NCBI GenBank assembly: GCA_028044295.1
Contig: JAOFSE010000009.1
Coordinates: 1-64,000, forward strand
Source of the DNA: Sulfurimonas sp.
GTDB taxonomy: Bacteria > Campylobacterota > Campylobacteria > Campylobacterales > Sulfurimonadaceae
Reading direction: 5' to 3'
Length of the DNA stretch: 64,000 nt
Part shown: piece by piece, positions 26,079-35,774 of the stretch
Layout of the letters: every line of letters starts with the position of its first letter
Position numbering within the stretch: position 1 is the first letter of the stretch
Translations under genes and position numbers: made by a program
The notes under the pieces: model-generated
Told to the model about the DNA's origin: nothing
Databases searched by the model: none
The model's input: the letters and a program-made list of their open reading frames with translations, nothing else

Positions 26079-27070
26079 GATTTCTTCTCCAAAATGTGTA
26101 AATATTCAAAGGTTTTATTTGTGCTTTTATTCATCTGTACTTTAAATCTTTTATACTCTTTTTTAACGAGCGAGTACTCACCATATCTTTGCATGATACT
26201 TTTTACATCCTGCTCACTCATAAGACCTTCATTATTGTAACTCAAAAAGATATACTTGAACTTTGCATCACTAATTAACTCTTCAAAACTATTATGTACC
26301 TTTGACTTTATGGAGTAATCTGAACGTTGATACTCACGAAGTCCTGTCTTACCCTTGGGAGTAAATTCATCATTCAAAGCTATAGTATTTAAAATATGAT
26401 ACTGTGAACCGTAATGTCTATGGTTATATGGTGGATCAAGATAAAGAATATCTCCACTAATTTTTTTTATTAAGTCATTTGAATTTTCGTTAAAAACTTC
26501 ATGAGAATTTTTATTGACTATAAATTCAGCAGGTAAAAGTTTAAAACTTTTCAAGGCTTGAGGTTTAAAGCTCTTTAAAAATGCTTCATAAATCGATGCA
26601 GTATTTGCAACCTTGTCTGCACTCTCTAAAAGAGATGCAAGTAAAAAGTAGTAAAGGTTTTCATCTATTCTTTTAGTATCTCTCCACTCATCTATCTTAG
26701 CTCTAACTGTATCTATTCTTTTTCCGTTTTCATCACTAAAGTACTGTCGTTGACTGCCACTTCCTTTGCAGTAGTTATTATATATAAAACCACTATCTAT
26801 CAGAGGTAAGTTATTTAACTCTTCGAGGTACTTATCTTTATCTTCTATATATTCGTGATTAAATATATAATTTTTATTTAAAACATAACTATAATGTTCA
26901 AAGTCGTTCGCAATTACTTTTTTAACATCTTTTTTAAATGCGCGTCCAACTTGTCCGGTACCTGCAAAAATATCACAAAACACTTTCTCAGATAGTTCTT
27001 CTCCAACAACTCTTATAACCTCGTCTTTTATCCAAGAAGATAGTCTAAATTTGGAGCCTATATAGTTCAT
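26075..27070 (-). CDS. orphan D12-class N6-adenine DNA methyltransferase
   Basis: A 331-residue Dam-like methylase. It opens with [10 protein letters not shown], has the SAM-binding [11 protein letters not shown] (residues 34-44) and the catalytic [13 protein letters not shown] (from about 212). No restriction endonuclease gene adjoins it; it is flanked, with 4-base overlaps, by a histidine kinase and tsaD. It is therefore probably a solitary methylase with a regulatory or epigenetic role. The recognition site cannot be read from the sequence. Codon use is like the neighbours. Confidence 0.88.
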   Translation of the reverse strand: MNYIGSKFRLSSWIKDEVIRVVGEELSEKVFCDIFAGTGQVGRAFKKDVKKVIANDFEHYSYVLNKNYIFNHEYIEDKDKYLEELNNLPLIDSGFIYNNYCKGSGSQRQYFSDENGKRIDTVRAKIDEWRDTKRIDENLYYFLLASLLESADKVANTASIYEAFLKSFKPQALKSFKLLPAEFIVNKNSHEVFNENSNDLIKKISGDILYLDPPYNHRHYGSQYHILNTIALNDEFTPKGKTGLREYQRSDYSIKSKVHNSFEELISDAKFKYIFLSYNNEGLMSEQDVKSIMQRYGEYSLVKKEYKRFKVQMNKSTNKTFEYLHILEKKS

Positions 27071-28080
27071 ATCTTTTTAAAAGAGCAATTTTCTGCATAT
27101 GGGATAGATATATAAAAACAAGTTGAGAACTCGTTATTCTTTTTCTTCATACTTCTAAACTCTAAAGTTCCGTTAAATACTTTTTGCATAATCTCTTTTG
27201 ACATATATAAACCTATACCTGTTCCCTGAGTCTTTGCCTTTGTAGTAAAGTATGGTGCAAAAATTTTATCTTTTATATCATCTTTTATACCCGTACCATT
27301 GTCATAACATAGTATATCTAGAGCATTATCTTTTACATCAAAAACAAGTGATATCTTTTTATTTGTACTAGATGCATCGAAAGCATCTTTAGCGTTGTTG
27401 AGAAGATTTAGAATCACTTGAGATATAGAAGATGCTATAAGTATTTTATGTGGTATACCAACAATATCAACAGTTAAAGCTATTCCATAATTATCTATAT
27501 GACCTTGAATAATACTTCTAACCTCTTTGATAATCTCATCCAAGCTTCTAGACTCTAAGTGTTTCCTCTCATCAAAAAATGATAAAAAGTCATTAATAGT
27601 TGACGATAGATAGCTAATATTGTCCTCTATAATATCAAACTTCATATCACATTCTGGAGTTACTGTATTTGATGTTCTCATAGCTACTACGGATAGTCCA
27701 ATGGTATTTAATGGCTGTTTCCACTGATGAGAGATATTTGCTATCATCTCACCCATGAGGGCGAAACGAGCTTGTTCAAAAAGCATAATATCTTTTTTTT
27801 GGCTCTTCTCAATTTCATCATCTAAAGCATCTTTAAAATGTTTCAAGTGTTTTGATAGTTTAATCAAAACAACACTCACTGCTGGAGTAAGAAGAGCAGG
27901 TAAAACAATAGATATTATCACTAAAAAGCTTGTGTACTCTACATCAGCTAACTTACTTATGATATAGACACTTGGTACAGACCCAACAGTAACCATAAAG
28001 GTCATGATTAGGGATATAGTCCATATCGAACAAGATGATATCTTTATTGCTAGGTTTTCAAAAAAAACGTTTTTTTTCAA
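27067..28080 (-). CDS. orphan sensor histidine kinase
   Basis: A 337-residue membrane kinase. Two N-terminal hydrophobic segments (about 16-42 and 50-74) are joined by a very short loop, so it has almost no periplasmic sensor. A coiled linker leads to the H-box ISHQWKQPLN (His about 118), then LLNNAKDAF, DNGTGI and GTGIGLYMSK. This H-box type (HQWKQPL) belongs to the NtrB/DctB-like group common in Campylobacterota. No response regulator is adjacent. It sits inside a housekeeping operon, overlapping dxr and the methylase by 4 bases each. Confidence 0.9.
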   Translation of the reverse strand: MKKNVFFENLAIKISSCSIWTISLIMTFMVTVGSVPSVYIISKLADVEYTSFLVIISIVLPALLTPAVSVVLIKLSKHLKHFKDALDDEIEKSQKKDIMLFEQARFALMGEMIANISHQWKQPLNTIGLSVVAMRTSNTVTPECDMKFDIIEDNISYLSSTINDFLSFFDERKHLESRSLDEIIKEVRSIIQGHIDNYGIALTVDIVGIPHKILIASSISQVILNLLNNAKDAFDASSTNKKISLVFDVKDNALDILCYDNGTGIKDDIKDKIFAPYFTTKAKTQGTGIGLYMSKEIMQKVFNGTLEFRSMKKKNNEFSTCFYISIPYAENCSFKKI

Positions 28081-29147
28081 TTTTTAGCCTTTAAATAAGC
28101 TCTTATCTCGCTATCTTGTGTAAAAACATCATCAACACTTTTAGGTATATCTCTGAACTTATCGAAGGCATTAACAATAGTCTTCGAGATATCCATAAAG
28201 CCTATCTCTTTGTTTATAAACTGCTCAATTGCTACTTCATTAGCTGCATTAACAACCGTTCCTCTAATAGGATTTTTAAGTAATTCTTCTTTGATTTCCC
28301 AAATAGGATATCTATTTTTATCTATTTCTCTAAACTCTAAGCTTCCCACTTTGAGCAGATCTACATGTGAAAGAATCTTCTCTTGCATATCAACATCTAG
28401 TGCAAACGCAATGGGGAGTTGCATACTCGCATGAGCAAAATGTGCTGTACTCGAGCCATCCTTAAAATCTATGAGTGCATGAATTAAAGATTTTGTTTCT
28501 ATGATAGCATCGTATTGACCCTCACCAAACAACCATCTAGCTTCGAGAAGTTCAAACATCTTGTTCACCATAGTTGCACTATCAATTGTTATCTTTTGAC
28601 CCATAGACCAATTTGGATGTTTTTGAGTGTCTGCTAAAGTAGCATTTTGAAGTTTCTTAATATCCCAATCTCTAAATGCTCCACCACTAGCAGTTATCAC
28701 CATTCTCTCCACAGGTCTATCCTGCATCAAGTACCAAAGACCAAAATGCTCACTGTCTATGGGTTGGATTTTAGATGTATCTATAAAAGCACCACAAGCA
28801 ACTAAACTCTCTTTATTTGCTAGTGCTACTCTCTTACCAGACTCTATGGCTGTGATAGTTGGACGAAGACCTAAAAAACCTACAAGCGCATTTACAACAA
28901 GTTCACTGCTCGAGTCTCTGATAACGCTAAGAATTGCATCTGAACCATAATAGACATTTTTATGATTTACATCTTTAACATCTTCTTGCCTTGATACAAC
29001 TACTACTTTAGGGTTATGCTCTTTTATCTGTTCATTTAAAAGTTTTATATTTGTGCCACAAACAAGAGCCTCCACATGAAGAGAAAACCTTTTTGCAACA
29101 ATAAGTGTATTTACACCAATAGAACCTGTTGAACCAAGTAGTACCAT
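28077..29147 (-). CDS. dxr: 1-deoxy-D-xylulose 5-phosphate reductoisomerase
   Basis: A 356-residue NADPH enzyme, second step of the MEP isoprenoid pathway. Visible: the NADPH-binding LGSTGSIGVNTL at the N terminus, NKESLVACG, the metal/substrate region PIDSEHFGLW, TASGGAFRDW, HPNWSMGQKITIDSATMVNKMFELLEARWLF. The start codon overlaps the cdsA tail region (8 bases apart), and TATAAT lies 6 bases before the ATG. It is slightly shorter than E. coli Dxr (398). Confidence 0.97.
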   Translation of the reverse strand: MVLLGSTGSIGVNTLIVAKRFSLHVEALVCGTNIKLLNEQIKEHNPKVVVVSRQEDVKDVNHKNVYYGSDAILSVIRDSSSELVVNALVGFLGLRPTITAIESGKRVALANKESLVACGAFIDTSKIQPIDSEHFGLWYLMQDRPVERMVITASGGAFRDWDIKKLQNATLADTQKHPNWSMGQKITIDSATMVNKMFELLEARWLFGEGQYDAIIETKSLIHALIDFKDGSSTAHFAHASMQLPIAFALDVDMQEKILSHVDLLKVGSLEFREIDKNRYPIWEIKEELLKNPIRGTVVNAANEVAIEQFINKEIGFMDISKTIVNAFDKFRDIPKSVDDVFTQDSEIRAYLKAKN

Positions 29148-29153
29148 CTATTT

Positions 29154-29159
29154 ATTATA
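29154..29159 (-). promoter_or_regulatory. possible internal -10 box before dxr
   Basis: TATAAT on the minus strand coinciding with the cdsA stop region and 6 bases before the dxr ATG. It may be chance in AT-rich DNA, but matches the spacing seen at other candidate leaderless genes. Confidence 0.3.
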
Positions 29160-29916
29160 CCAATCCTCTAAGTAACACTAACATAACAACTGCACCAAAT
29201 AAATAACCATCTATTCTATCAAGAACTCCACCGTGACCTGGAAGTATGTCGCCACTATCTTTAACATCAGCAGCTCTCTTTAGTGAACTCTCAAATAAGT
29301 CGCCAAATATAGAGCTTGCAGCTACCATAAAAGAAATTACAAAAGATACACTAAAGTCTACAATACCAAGTCCAACAAATGAACCACTGATAGTCGCTAC
29401 AACTATACCACCGACAACACCTTCCATAGTTTTGTTAGGGCTAGTCTCGCAAAATTGTGTTTTTCCTATACTCTTTCCAACAGCATAAGCTCCAACATCT
29501 GTCATCGCTACAACTATCAGAAGCCATAAAAGTGAGTAAACTCCATACTCTTGATACATTGTAAATATAAAAAGCATACCAGCAGTAGGATATATAAAAG
29601 GAAGGAAGTTTTTCCAAGTAACCTCTTTGTTAAAAGCTACAGCACTTGCATATGCAACACCAGCTAAAACAAACAAGTCGTCTCCATATGGATATATAGC
29701 GGCAATAAGCCAAAGAACTCCAGCATAAATCACAAGCCTGTCATTATCTTCTATGGAAAAAAGTTTTAGTGCTTCTTTAAATGCTAAAAGGTAAATAGCC
29801 CCAAGGGTAAGCCACATAAGAAAAAAGTTGTCAACATAACCAATAAGTAAAATACCAACTGCTAAAGCTACTCCTGTAACTACTCTCTCTTTAGCCCCTG
29901 CAAATACATCCATCAT
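29155..29916 (-). CDS. cdsA: phosphatidate cytidylyltransferase CdsA
   Basis: A 253-residue integral membrane enzyme that makes CDP-diacylglycerol for phospholipid synthesis. Seven to eight hydrophobic helices precede the C-terminal family signature SSLKRAADVKDSGDILPGHGGVLDRIDGY, with the metal-binding Asp residues in place. It is the first gene of the operon running to tsaD. The cdsA-dxr adjacency is the usual arrangement in Campylobacter and Helicobacter relatives. Confidence 0.96.
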   Translation of the reverse strand: MMDVFAGAKERVVTGVALAVGILLIGYVDNFFLMWLTLGAIYLLAFKEALKLFSIEDNDRLVIYAGVLWLIAAIYPYGDDLFVLAGVAYASAVAFNKEVTWKNFLPFIYPTAGMLFIFTMYQEYGVYSLLWLLIVVAMTDVGAYAVGKSIGKTQFCETSPNKTMEGVVGGIVVATISGSFVGLGIVDFSVSFVISFMVAASSIFGDLFESSLKRAADVKDSGDILPGHGGVLDRIDGYLFGAVVMLVLLRGLV

Positions 29917-29959
29917 GAAAAATTCCTAGTCAAATATTTATTTGATAGATTATATCTAG

Positions 29960-30271
29960 TTAAACTTTAATATCTAGTTTGTATGAAGAGCTTGGTTGTG
30001 TATCTTGCTCTTCTTCCTCTGAATTTTCTCGTTTTTCATTTCTTTGAGACTCTTGATCGGCCTCATTTTTTTCATGTTCTGCATCAGGATTTATAGCATG
30101 GTTCTCTTCAGCTGGACGAACTTCTAGAACCTTTTCATCTTTTTCTTGCATAGAGGTCTGAGCTATCATGTTTTGAAAGTCTACTCGATTGTTATGAGAG
30201 TTTGCTACAGAAGCTACACTTGCAGTCTGTTGATTAACAAAAATTGCATTCCCTATAGGTCCAATAGCCAT
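29960..30271 (-). CDS. small conserved Campylobacterota protein, acidic tail
   Basis: A 103-residue protein. The N terminus MAIGPIGNAIFVNQQTASVASV is the recognisable part; the C-terminal half is low-complexity and highly charged (EEEEQD, repeated KxE), likely disordered. From memory, similar small proteins sit beside cdsA/dxr in Campylobacter. The start is supported by AAGGAGAG a few bases upstream. The function is unknown. Confidence 0.7.
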   Translation of the reverse strand: MAIGPIGNAIFVNQQTASVASVANSHNNRVDFQNMIAQTSMQEKDEKVLEVRPAEENHAINPDAEHEKNEADQESQRNEKRENSEEEEQDTQPSSSYKLDIKV

Positions 30272-30283
30272 CTAACTCTCCTT

Positions 30284-31609
30284 TTATCTAGTGTCTACTT
30301 CAATTGTCTTATACTTATTATACAGTACATTTGCACCGTTTTGTATAGTAACTTCTCTTCTAGGAGTATAATCGACCAAATACCTATCTTTTTCAAACAT
30401 TGTAAAATCCACGCAAAGTCTAGCTGCACTCTCTATTATATTCATTGGAAGATTTTGTTTGTCTGTAGTTATTATGACATGCGAAGATGGCCTATCTTTC
30501 ATATGTATCCAGACATCTTTTGCTCGTGCATTTTGTAAAATTTCTATGTTTCCTCTCTCATTTTTGCCTAGTTGAACCTTGTAGCCCTCTATCCAAAAAG
30601 TCTCTATAGAGTCATTCACTTTAACTTTTTTAGCTTGTACATTTTTAGGAAAAAGTAGTTGTATTTTGGCCATTGTCTTAGCATCTTCAACCGTGTGAAT
30701 AAAGAGCTTTATATGCTCTATTTTTGAAGATAAAGACTCTTTTTCAATATGAAGATGAGAAACTTTTTGCTTTGCTTTTTTACTTCTAGTAAACATAGAG
30801 TTAGCCATCTGAGAGACAGAGTCGAATTCACGGTGAAGTTCTATCTCGACCTCACTTTCATCATAATCTTGAACATATATTGTCTTCTGATAAGGCTTTA
30901 TTTTATGGATATTCGCAAGTATAAGATTTCCGTGATGTTGAAAAGTATCTATCTCTTCACGAAGCTTTTTTTCATCATCTAAAGCACTATACATCTTCTC
31001 TAACTTGCGAAGTTTTTTACTTAAAAATGATACTTTTTGTTTTTTTAAAGAGCTTAGTTTTTGCTCCATCTCTTTTGCATACTCATCATACAAAAAGGCT
31101 CCGACATCTTCTAACGGATACTCTTTAGCGGTAAATGGTGCATTAGGGATATCTAAAAGTTTTTGTCCAACCCTAACTTCACGAAAAGATGAAAATAAGT
31201 CTACATGACGAAGTGCCTCAAGAACAATCATCTCTTCATCTAAGATAATTACATTTGTGTACTTACCTGTAAATTCAAACTGTAAGTAAGTTATCTCTTC
31301 TTTATATGCAGAGGCTATTGAAGTCTTTATTCGAAGTATTTTATCACCATTTACAAGTTCTACATGTAAGATATTTGCACGGTTAAATCTTTTTGACAGT
31401 TGAACATCAAAGGGGGCATTGTAGACTTTTGAACGTGGGTACTCCTCACACCTAAACATCTTAGAATTCGAGCGTTGCATCTCAAAATAGACCTCATCAT
31501 TTTTATCAAATGCCACTTTTACTATGGTATCGCTAACTCGATATATTGCTGATATTTTTTGAAAGTTTTGTAGGTAAGTTACAATTTGTTTTAGATGTGA
31601 TAGTTTCAT
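30284..31609 (-). CDS. rqcH: NFACT-family protein RqcH/FbpA (ribosome quality control)
   Basis: A 441-residue soluble protein. The N-terminal NFACT-N domain (MKLSHLKQIVTYLQ...), a long coiled coil (about 190-330) and the NFACT-R domain (KNERGNIEILQNARAKDVWIHMKDRPSSHVIIT) are in order. In Bacillus RqcH recruits Ala-tRNA to obstructed 50S subunits to add C-terminal Ala tails. It is shorter than Bacillus RqcH (about 570). The start is placed at ATG 31609; the frame is open 12 codons earlier but TACAAT lies 7 bases before this ATG, predicting a leaderless transcript. The last gene downstream is the small acidic protein (12 bases). Confidence 0.88.
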   Translation of the reverse strand: MKLSHLKQIVTYLQNFQKISAIYRVSDTIVKVAFDKNDEVYFEMQRSNSKMFRCEEYPRSKVYNAPFDVQLSKRFNRANILHVELVNGDKILRIKTSIASAYKEEITYLQFEFTGKYTNVIILDEEMIVLEALRHVDLFSSFREVRVGQKLLDIPNAPFTAKEYPLEDVGAFLYDEYAKEMEQKLSSLKKQKVSFLSKKLRKLEKMYSALDDEKKLREEIDTFQHHGNLILANIHKIKPYQKTIYVQDYDESEVEIELHREFDSVSQMANSMFTRSKKAKQKVSHLHIEKESLSSKIEHIKLFIHTVEDAKTMAKIQLLFPKNVQAKKVKVNDSIETFWIEGYKVQLGKNERGNIEILQNARAKDVWIHMKDRPSSHVIITTDKQNLPMNIIESAARLCVDFTMFEKDRYLVDYTPRREVTIQNGANVLYNKYKTIEVDTR

Positions 31610-31616
31610 TAGCATT

Positions 31617-31622
31617 ATTGTA
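31617..31622 (-). promoter_or_regulatory. -10 box immediately upstream of rqcH (leaderless)
   Basis: TACAAT on the minus strand, 7 bases before the ATG at 31609, with no ribosome-binding site between. Confidence 0.45.
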
Positions 31623-31713
31623 GCGAACATAAAACAATCTTCCATATTTTAACAAGTCTTTAACTTTAAATAATATAGAATCACATCAAAATAATAAATA
31701 GGATAACTCGAGT

Positions 31714-33141
31714 ATGATTAAAAATAAAATCAATAATACATGTATATTACTGTTAAGTACATTTATTCTTTCAGGGTGTGGAGTAGCTTATACTCCAACA
31801 TCATCAATGGCAAAAAAAGCAGAAGCTTTACCAACATTAACACAAATAGAGTATAGAAAATCTCCAGAAGATAAAATGGACATACTCTCTTTAAATATCC
31901 CGTATAAAAAATCTAAAGTTACGCAAGATGACTTTGTAAGTCGACTGAATATAAAACCTGGAATTTATCCATCTGTTATACTAAATATACCATCTGATAA
32001 ATCTGAAAGTACTAGTATAGATGGCGCAACAAATTCTTCAGCTACAGATAGTCAATTTAGTACAGCTAGTTACTACAATCAAGCTGAACAAGAAGTAGAA
32101 AAAGCTATGATGCGTAAAGGTTTTAATGTACTCGACCGTGCAAAATTCGAAGCTAAACTAAGAGACTTAAGAGATAATTACGCAGAGAATAAACATGAAA
32201 AAATATCCGACAGTGCTAGAGCTGTACAAAATTCTCTTAAAAAGCAGTTTGAAGATGGCAAAATAGACATGGGAGAATTCCAGACAAAAATGGATCAGCT
32301 TGAGATGTCTAGTAAAAGATCTTCAGCTGGTAAAAATCGTGATACAAATGAAATGATTGACATTTCTGAAGTAATTCGTGCGGCACAGAGTGGCGATGTT
32401 AAAGCAGACTACCTACTTCAAATTAATAAAATGGAAGTAACACCGTCATATGATAGAGCATTAGATATCTATAACTTTCCTGAAACTAAAGCTTTCTTAC
32501 AAGATCACATTGGACTCGAAATTGGTGATCTAAAAGAAGATAACATACCAAGAAGTATTCCAAGACCTTGGTATAGAGCCTCTTTTAATGCAAAACTAAT
32601 AAATATCAGCAATGGTAAAATCGTTTGGATAGGAAACCATTTAACGGAATCAAATTCAGCTAACAAAGATGGAATCAGTATCACATTTAATGTAAAACAA
32701 TATGTAAGTAACAACAATTACATTAATAGTTCTATTGATAGCTATAACAGTCAACTTCAATCTAAATATGATGAGTTAAAAAGAGTGACTTCAAAACTTA
32801 ACAATCTATACAAGCAAGAAACTAGAGCTATGGAGTTTAAAACTGAAGATGATAAAACTAGATACATTAGTAATATGCACTCAGACATATCATCTACAGA
32901 GACCCTCTACAGCAGTACATTGACTGAGTATAAGCAATTACAACAAGAGAGACCTTCTCAAATCTCTGAAAATTGGGCTTATAAGTATAATGTTGGTGAG
33001 CCTATAATAACTCCTACGATGATGTCAAATGAAAATAACAGCCCTGCAATGGAAGAAAAAATAAGAGAACATAAAAATGCTCTTATAAAAGAAGTTACAA
33101 CTGCTCTAATAAACACAATAGGCTCCAAGAAGGACAGATAA
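31714..33141 (+). CDS. lipoprotein, CsgG/LpoB-like features
   Basis: A 475-residue lipoprotein with lipobox ILSGC (Cys about 22). Residues 85-150 (YPSVILNIPSDKS...YYNQAEQEVEKAMMRKGFNVLDRAKFEAKLRDLRD) resemble the pattern of CsgG/LpoB-type periplasmic lipoproteins, where a strand is followed by a helix ending RGFxVxDR. A coiled-coil stretch (about 330-410) follows. The similarity is a guess from pattern. It stands alone between rqcH (divergent) and the TonB receptor group. Confidence 0.65.
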   Translation: MIKNKINNTCILLLSTFILSGCGVAYTPTSSMAKKAEALPTLTQIEYRKSPEDKMDILSLNIPYKKSKVTQDDFVSRLNIKPGIYPSVILNIPSDKSESTSIDGATNSSATDSQFSTASYYNQAEQEVEKAMMRKGFNVLDRAKFEAKLRDLRDNYAENKHEKISDSARAVQNSLKKQFEDGKIDMGEFQTKMDQLEMSSKRSSAGKNRDTNEMIDISEVIRAAQSGDVKADYLLQINKMEVTPSYDRALDIYNFPETKAFLQDHIGLEIGDLKEDNIPRSIPRPWYRASFNAKLINISNGKIVWIGNHLTESNSANKDGISITFNVKQYVSNNNYINSSIDSYNSQLQSKYDELKRVTSKLNNLYKQETRAMEFKTEDDKTRYISNMHSDISSTETLYSSTLTEYKQLQQERPSQISENWAYKYNVGEPIITPTMMSNENNSPAMEEKIREHKNALIKEVTTALINTIGSKKDR

Positions 33142-33188
33142 CAGTTCTTTTTAGTTATACTTTCGAAAATAAAAAAAGGTACGGATAG

Positions 33189-33341
33189 ATGATTCCTAAA
33201 GGTTTTGGTAAAAAGAAATTTTCACTTGCATCGATTCAAGCCTTCATATCTTTACAAAAAATCTCTGCTTCAAAAACATCTACATGTACACTTGATGGCA
33301 AACCTTTAACAATAAAGACTACTTCTCCTCCTTCAGCATAA
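33189..33341 (+). CDS. possible 50-residue small protein
   Basis: An open frame (MIPKGFGKKKFSLASIQAFI...) in the 250-base gap before the TonB receptor gene. AAAAAAGG lies about 9 bases before the ATG, a good ribosome site. The product is basic (GKKKF) at the N terminus and Ser/Thr-rich at the C terminus with one Cys. It contains the palindrome at 33281. No homology is recognised. Confidence 0.4.
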   Translation: MIPKGFGKKKFSLASIQAFISLQKISASKTSTCTLDGKPLTIKTTSPPSA

Positions 33342-33392
33342 CTATTTCTCACAAACTAACAAACAAAACTATAACAATTAATGGAAATAATT

Positions 33393-35201
33393 ATGTACAA
33401 AAACAAAATACTTTTATCTATGCTTGCTTCAAGCATACTAGTTGCTCAAAATGTTGAGCTAAGTCAAATCACTGTTATTAGCGCTACAAAAACTGCACAG
33501 TCCATAGAAGATGTTACATCTAATGTAAATGTAATAACTGCTCAAGAGATTCAAGAGAAAAAATATACAACAGTTGTTCAAGCTATAAATAGTGTCCCAG
33601 GAATTAGTTATACACAACAAGGTCCTATTGGACAAGCTACAAATGTATATCTAAGAGGGCTTGATTCAAAAAGAACTTTGGTTATGATTGATGGCATTCG
33701 CTACAACGATGTCACTGGCATTAGTGGTGCACCTTTTGCTGAACTAATGGTAAGTGATATTGAACAAATTGAAATTATTAAAGGCGCTCAATCTGGTGTA
33801 TGGGGAGCCGATGCAAGTGCAGGTGTTATAAATATCATCACAAAATCTGCAAAAAAAGGACTTCATGGTTCTATGAACTTAGAGTATGGAAGTTTCGACA
33901 CTAAGAAGTATGGGGCAAGTGCTTCTTACAAAGCAGATAATTACTACATAAAAGCAAGTTCACAAATTATAGACACAGATGGGTTCAGTGCTAAAGCTAC
34001 TGCTGGTCAAAATATAAACGACTTTGAAGATGACTGGTATAAAAACATAACAACAAATCTAAAATTTGGATTTAATATAGACAAAAATAATAAAGTTGAT
34101 ATCTCCCATACAATGATTTATGCAAATGGTGAGTATGACTCAGGAGCTAATGACTCTAGAGAAACAAAGACAGAAGATAGTTTTACAAAAATCAACTTTA
34201 ACCATAAAAATGATTATACAGAAGTTGATGTTTATGCGAAAATGTCTATCTTTAACAGAGATTATCCACAAGGCTTTACTAAACAGTTTGATGGTGTTGT
34301 GCATGAATATGGTATAAAAACAAATACATCATATAATGATGAAGACTTTTTTGTTCTAGGGTATGATTATAAAAAATTTGAGTTCAAAAACTCCATTCAA
34401 GAAACATATAACAATGAAGCAGTTTTTCTTACTAACTCTAACCAATTTAACAATGTATTAGGTAAAACTATTATTACTGAATCTCTTAGATTTGATCATT
34501 ACAACAAGTTTGATGATGCAGCTACAGGAAAATTTGGAGTTAAGCATTTTATAAAAGATTTGAAAGATACTTTTATAAGTGCAAATATTGGTACTTCATA
34601 CAATGTTCCAGCACTATATCATCTTTATGACTCATGGGCTGGAAGTACAAACTTAACACCAGAAGACACGACAAGTTATGATGTAACACTAGGTTATAAA
34701 GATTTCCAACTAACATACTTTAACTCATCTATACAAGATATGATTGATTACAATAATGCAACCAACAAGTACTATAATGCTCAGGGTAAAACTAAGATTA
34801 ATGGTGTTGAGTTAGAGTATAAAACTAATTTAAATGATGAGACACAGCTTAGCTCTAGCTATACATGGTTAAATGCTAAAGACAGCTCTGGTATGACCCT
34901 TCAAAGAAGACCAAAGCATAGTGTGAAACTTGGTCTTGATTACTATGGTGTAAAGAATTTACATGTTGGGGCTTATGGAGAATACATAGGTAAAAGAATT
35001 GAGTATACCTATAACACTTATAACGTTAGTGCACAAACAGGTAACTATACCGTTGTTAATTTAGTCTCTAACTATGATATTAGTAAAAATGTACAAGTGT
35101 ATGCTAAAATTGATAATCTATTTGACAAACAGTACCAAGAAGTTAGTGGTTACGCTACAGCACCTCTGAGTGCTTACGTAGGTATGAGAGCAAGTTTTTA
35201 A
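33393..35201 (+). CDS. TonB-dependent outer-membrane receptor (BtuB-like)
   Basis: A 602-residue receptor. The signal peptide (MYKNKILLSMLASSILVAQ) leads to a TonB-box-like start (LSQITVISATKT), a plug domain (about 35-145 with IQEKKYTTVVQAINSVPGI, LRGLDSKRTLVMIDGIRYND, IEIIKGAQSGVWGADASAGVINIITK) and a barrel ending in Phe (YVGMRASF). The plug resembles BtuB, the cobalamin receptor, and a CobT-family gene lies 3 kb downstream, but the substrate is unproven. The start is ATG 33393; GGAA lies 9 bases before it, and an in-frame ATG at 33381 lacks a ribosome site. No B12 riboswitch was recognised upstream. Confidence 0.88.
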   Translation: MYKNKILLSMLASSILVAQNVELSQITVISATKTAQSIEDVTSNVNVITAQEIQEKKYTTVVQAINSVPGISYTQQGPIGQATNVYLRGLDSKRTLVMIDGIRYNDVTGISGAPFAELMVSDIEQIEIIKGAQSGVWGADASAGVINIITKSAKKGLHGSMNLEYGSFDTKKYGASASYKADNYYIKASSQIIDTDGFSAKATAGQNINDFEDDWYKNITTNLKFGFNIDKNNKVDISHTMIYANGEYDSGANDSRETKTEDSFTKINFNHKNDYTEVDVYAKMSIFNRDYPQGFTKQFDGVVHEYGIKTNTSYNDEDFFVLGYDYKKFEFKNSIQETYNNEAVFLTNSNQFNNVLGKTIITESLRFDHYNKFDDAATGKFGVKHFIKDLKDTFISANIGTSYNVPALYHLYDSWAGSTNLTPEDTTSYDVTLGYKDFQLTYFNSSIQDMIDYNNATNKYYNAQGKTKINGVELEYKTNLNDETQLSSSYTWLNAKDSSGMTLQRRPKHSVKLGLDYYGVKNLHVGAYGEYIGKRIEYTYNTYNVSAQTGNYTVVNLVSNYDISKNVQVYAKIDNLFDKQYQEVSGYATAPLSAYVGMRASF

Positions 35202-35210
35202 AGGATTATT

Positions 35211-35774
35211 ATGCAACTAAATATAGCAGAGTTTTTAAAGTACAAGTTTTTTAACTCTGTTTTTTTAGGAGTAAGTGTTGGAAGTATCTTTGTACTATAC
35301 ACTCCTTTAATGCCATCTATCTACAGTATAGGTGGTATATTTTTAGCTCTTGGTATGCTACTTGTTGCAAAGCTTTACTATAAAATACTAAACATTGATT
35401 ATTTTTTCAAAATATCACTTTTGATAGAGCTGACTTTAGTATTAATACTTGTCTACTTTCTCATCTTTTCTTACAGTTATACAACCGCATTAGTTATCTA
35501 CATAGGTTACCAGTTGACCTTTACCTTTGGCTCATACCTGGTGCGTGCTGAAACGCTTTTTTTAAAAAAGCCCAAGCCTATTGAACTTGTTGATGTTGCA
35601 AAACAAAAAGGTTATCTTGTAGGTATGTTTCTATCTTATATATTCTATATGTTTCTCGAGAGTTACTTTGGCATTATAGATAAAGAACTTCAAGTTTACT
35701 ACATGCATTTTATTCTTTTAGCGCTAGAAATAATAATTATATACAAACTTATACATTCATTTGAGAAAAACTAA
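35211..35774 (+). CDS. inner-membrane protein, six hydrophobic helices, unknown
   Basis: A 187-residue membrane protein with about six hydrophobic segments and a cytoplasmic loop (VRAETLFLKKPKPIELVDVAKQKGY). It starts 9 bases after the TonB receptor stop (AAAGGATTATT ribosome site) and shares its last base with the next ATG, so it is part of the same operon. It may be the inner-membrane partner of that uptake system. I do not recognise the family. Confidence 0.7.
   Translation: MQLNIAEFLKYKFFNSVFLGVSVGSIFVLYTPLMPSIYSIGGIFLALGMLLVAKLYYKILNIDYFFKISLLIELTLVLILVYFLIFSYSYTTALVIYIGYQLTFTFGSYLVRAETLFLKKPKPIELVDVAKQKGYLVGMFLSYIFYMFLESYFGIIDKELQVYYMHFILLALEIIIIYKLIHSFEKN

Noticed and set aside
33142..33392. 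cobalamin riboswitch before the TonB receptor
   Set aside because: I could not find the conserved B12-box sequence or the expected length; the gap holds a small open frame instead.
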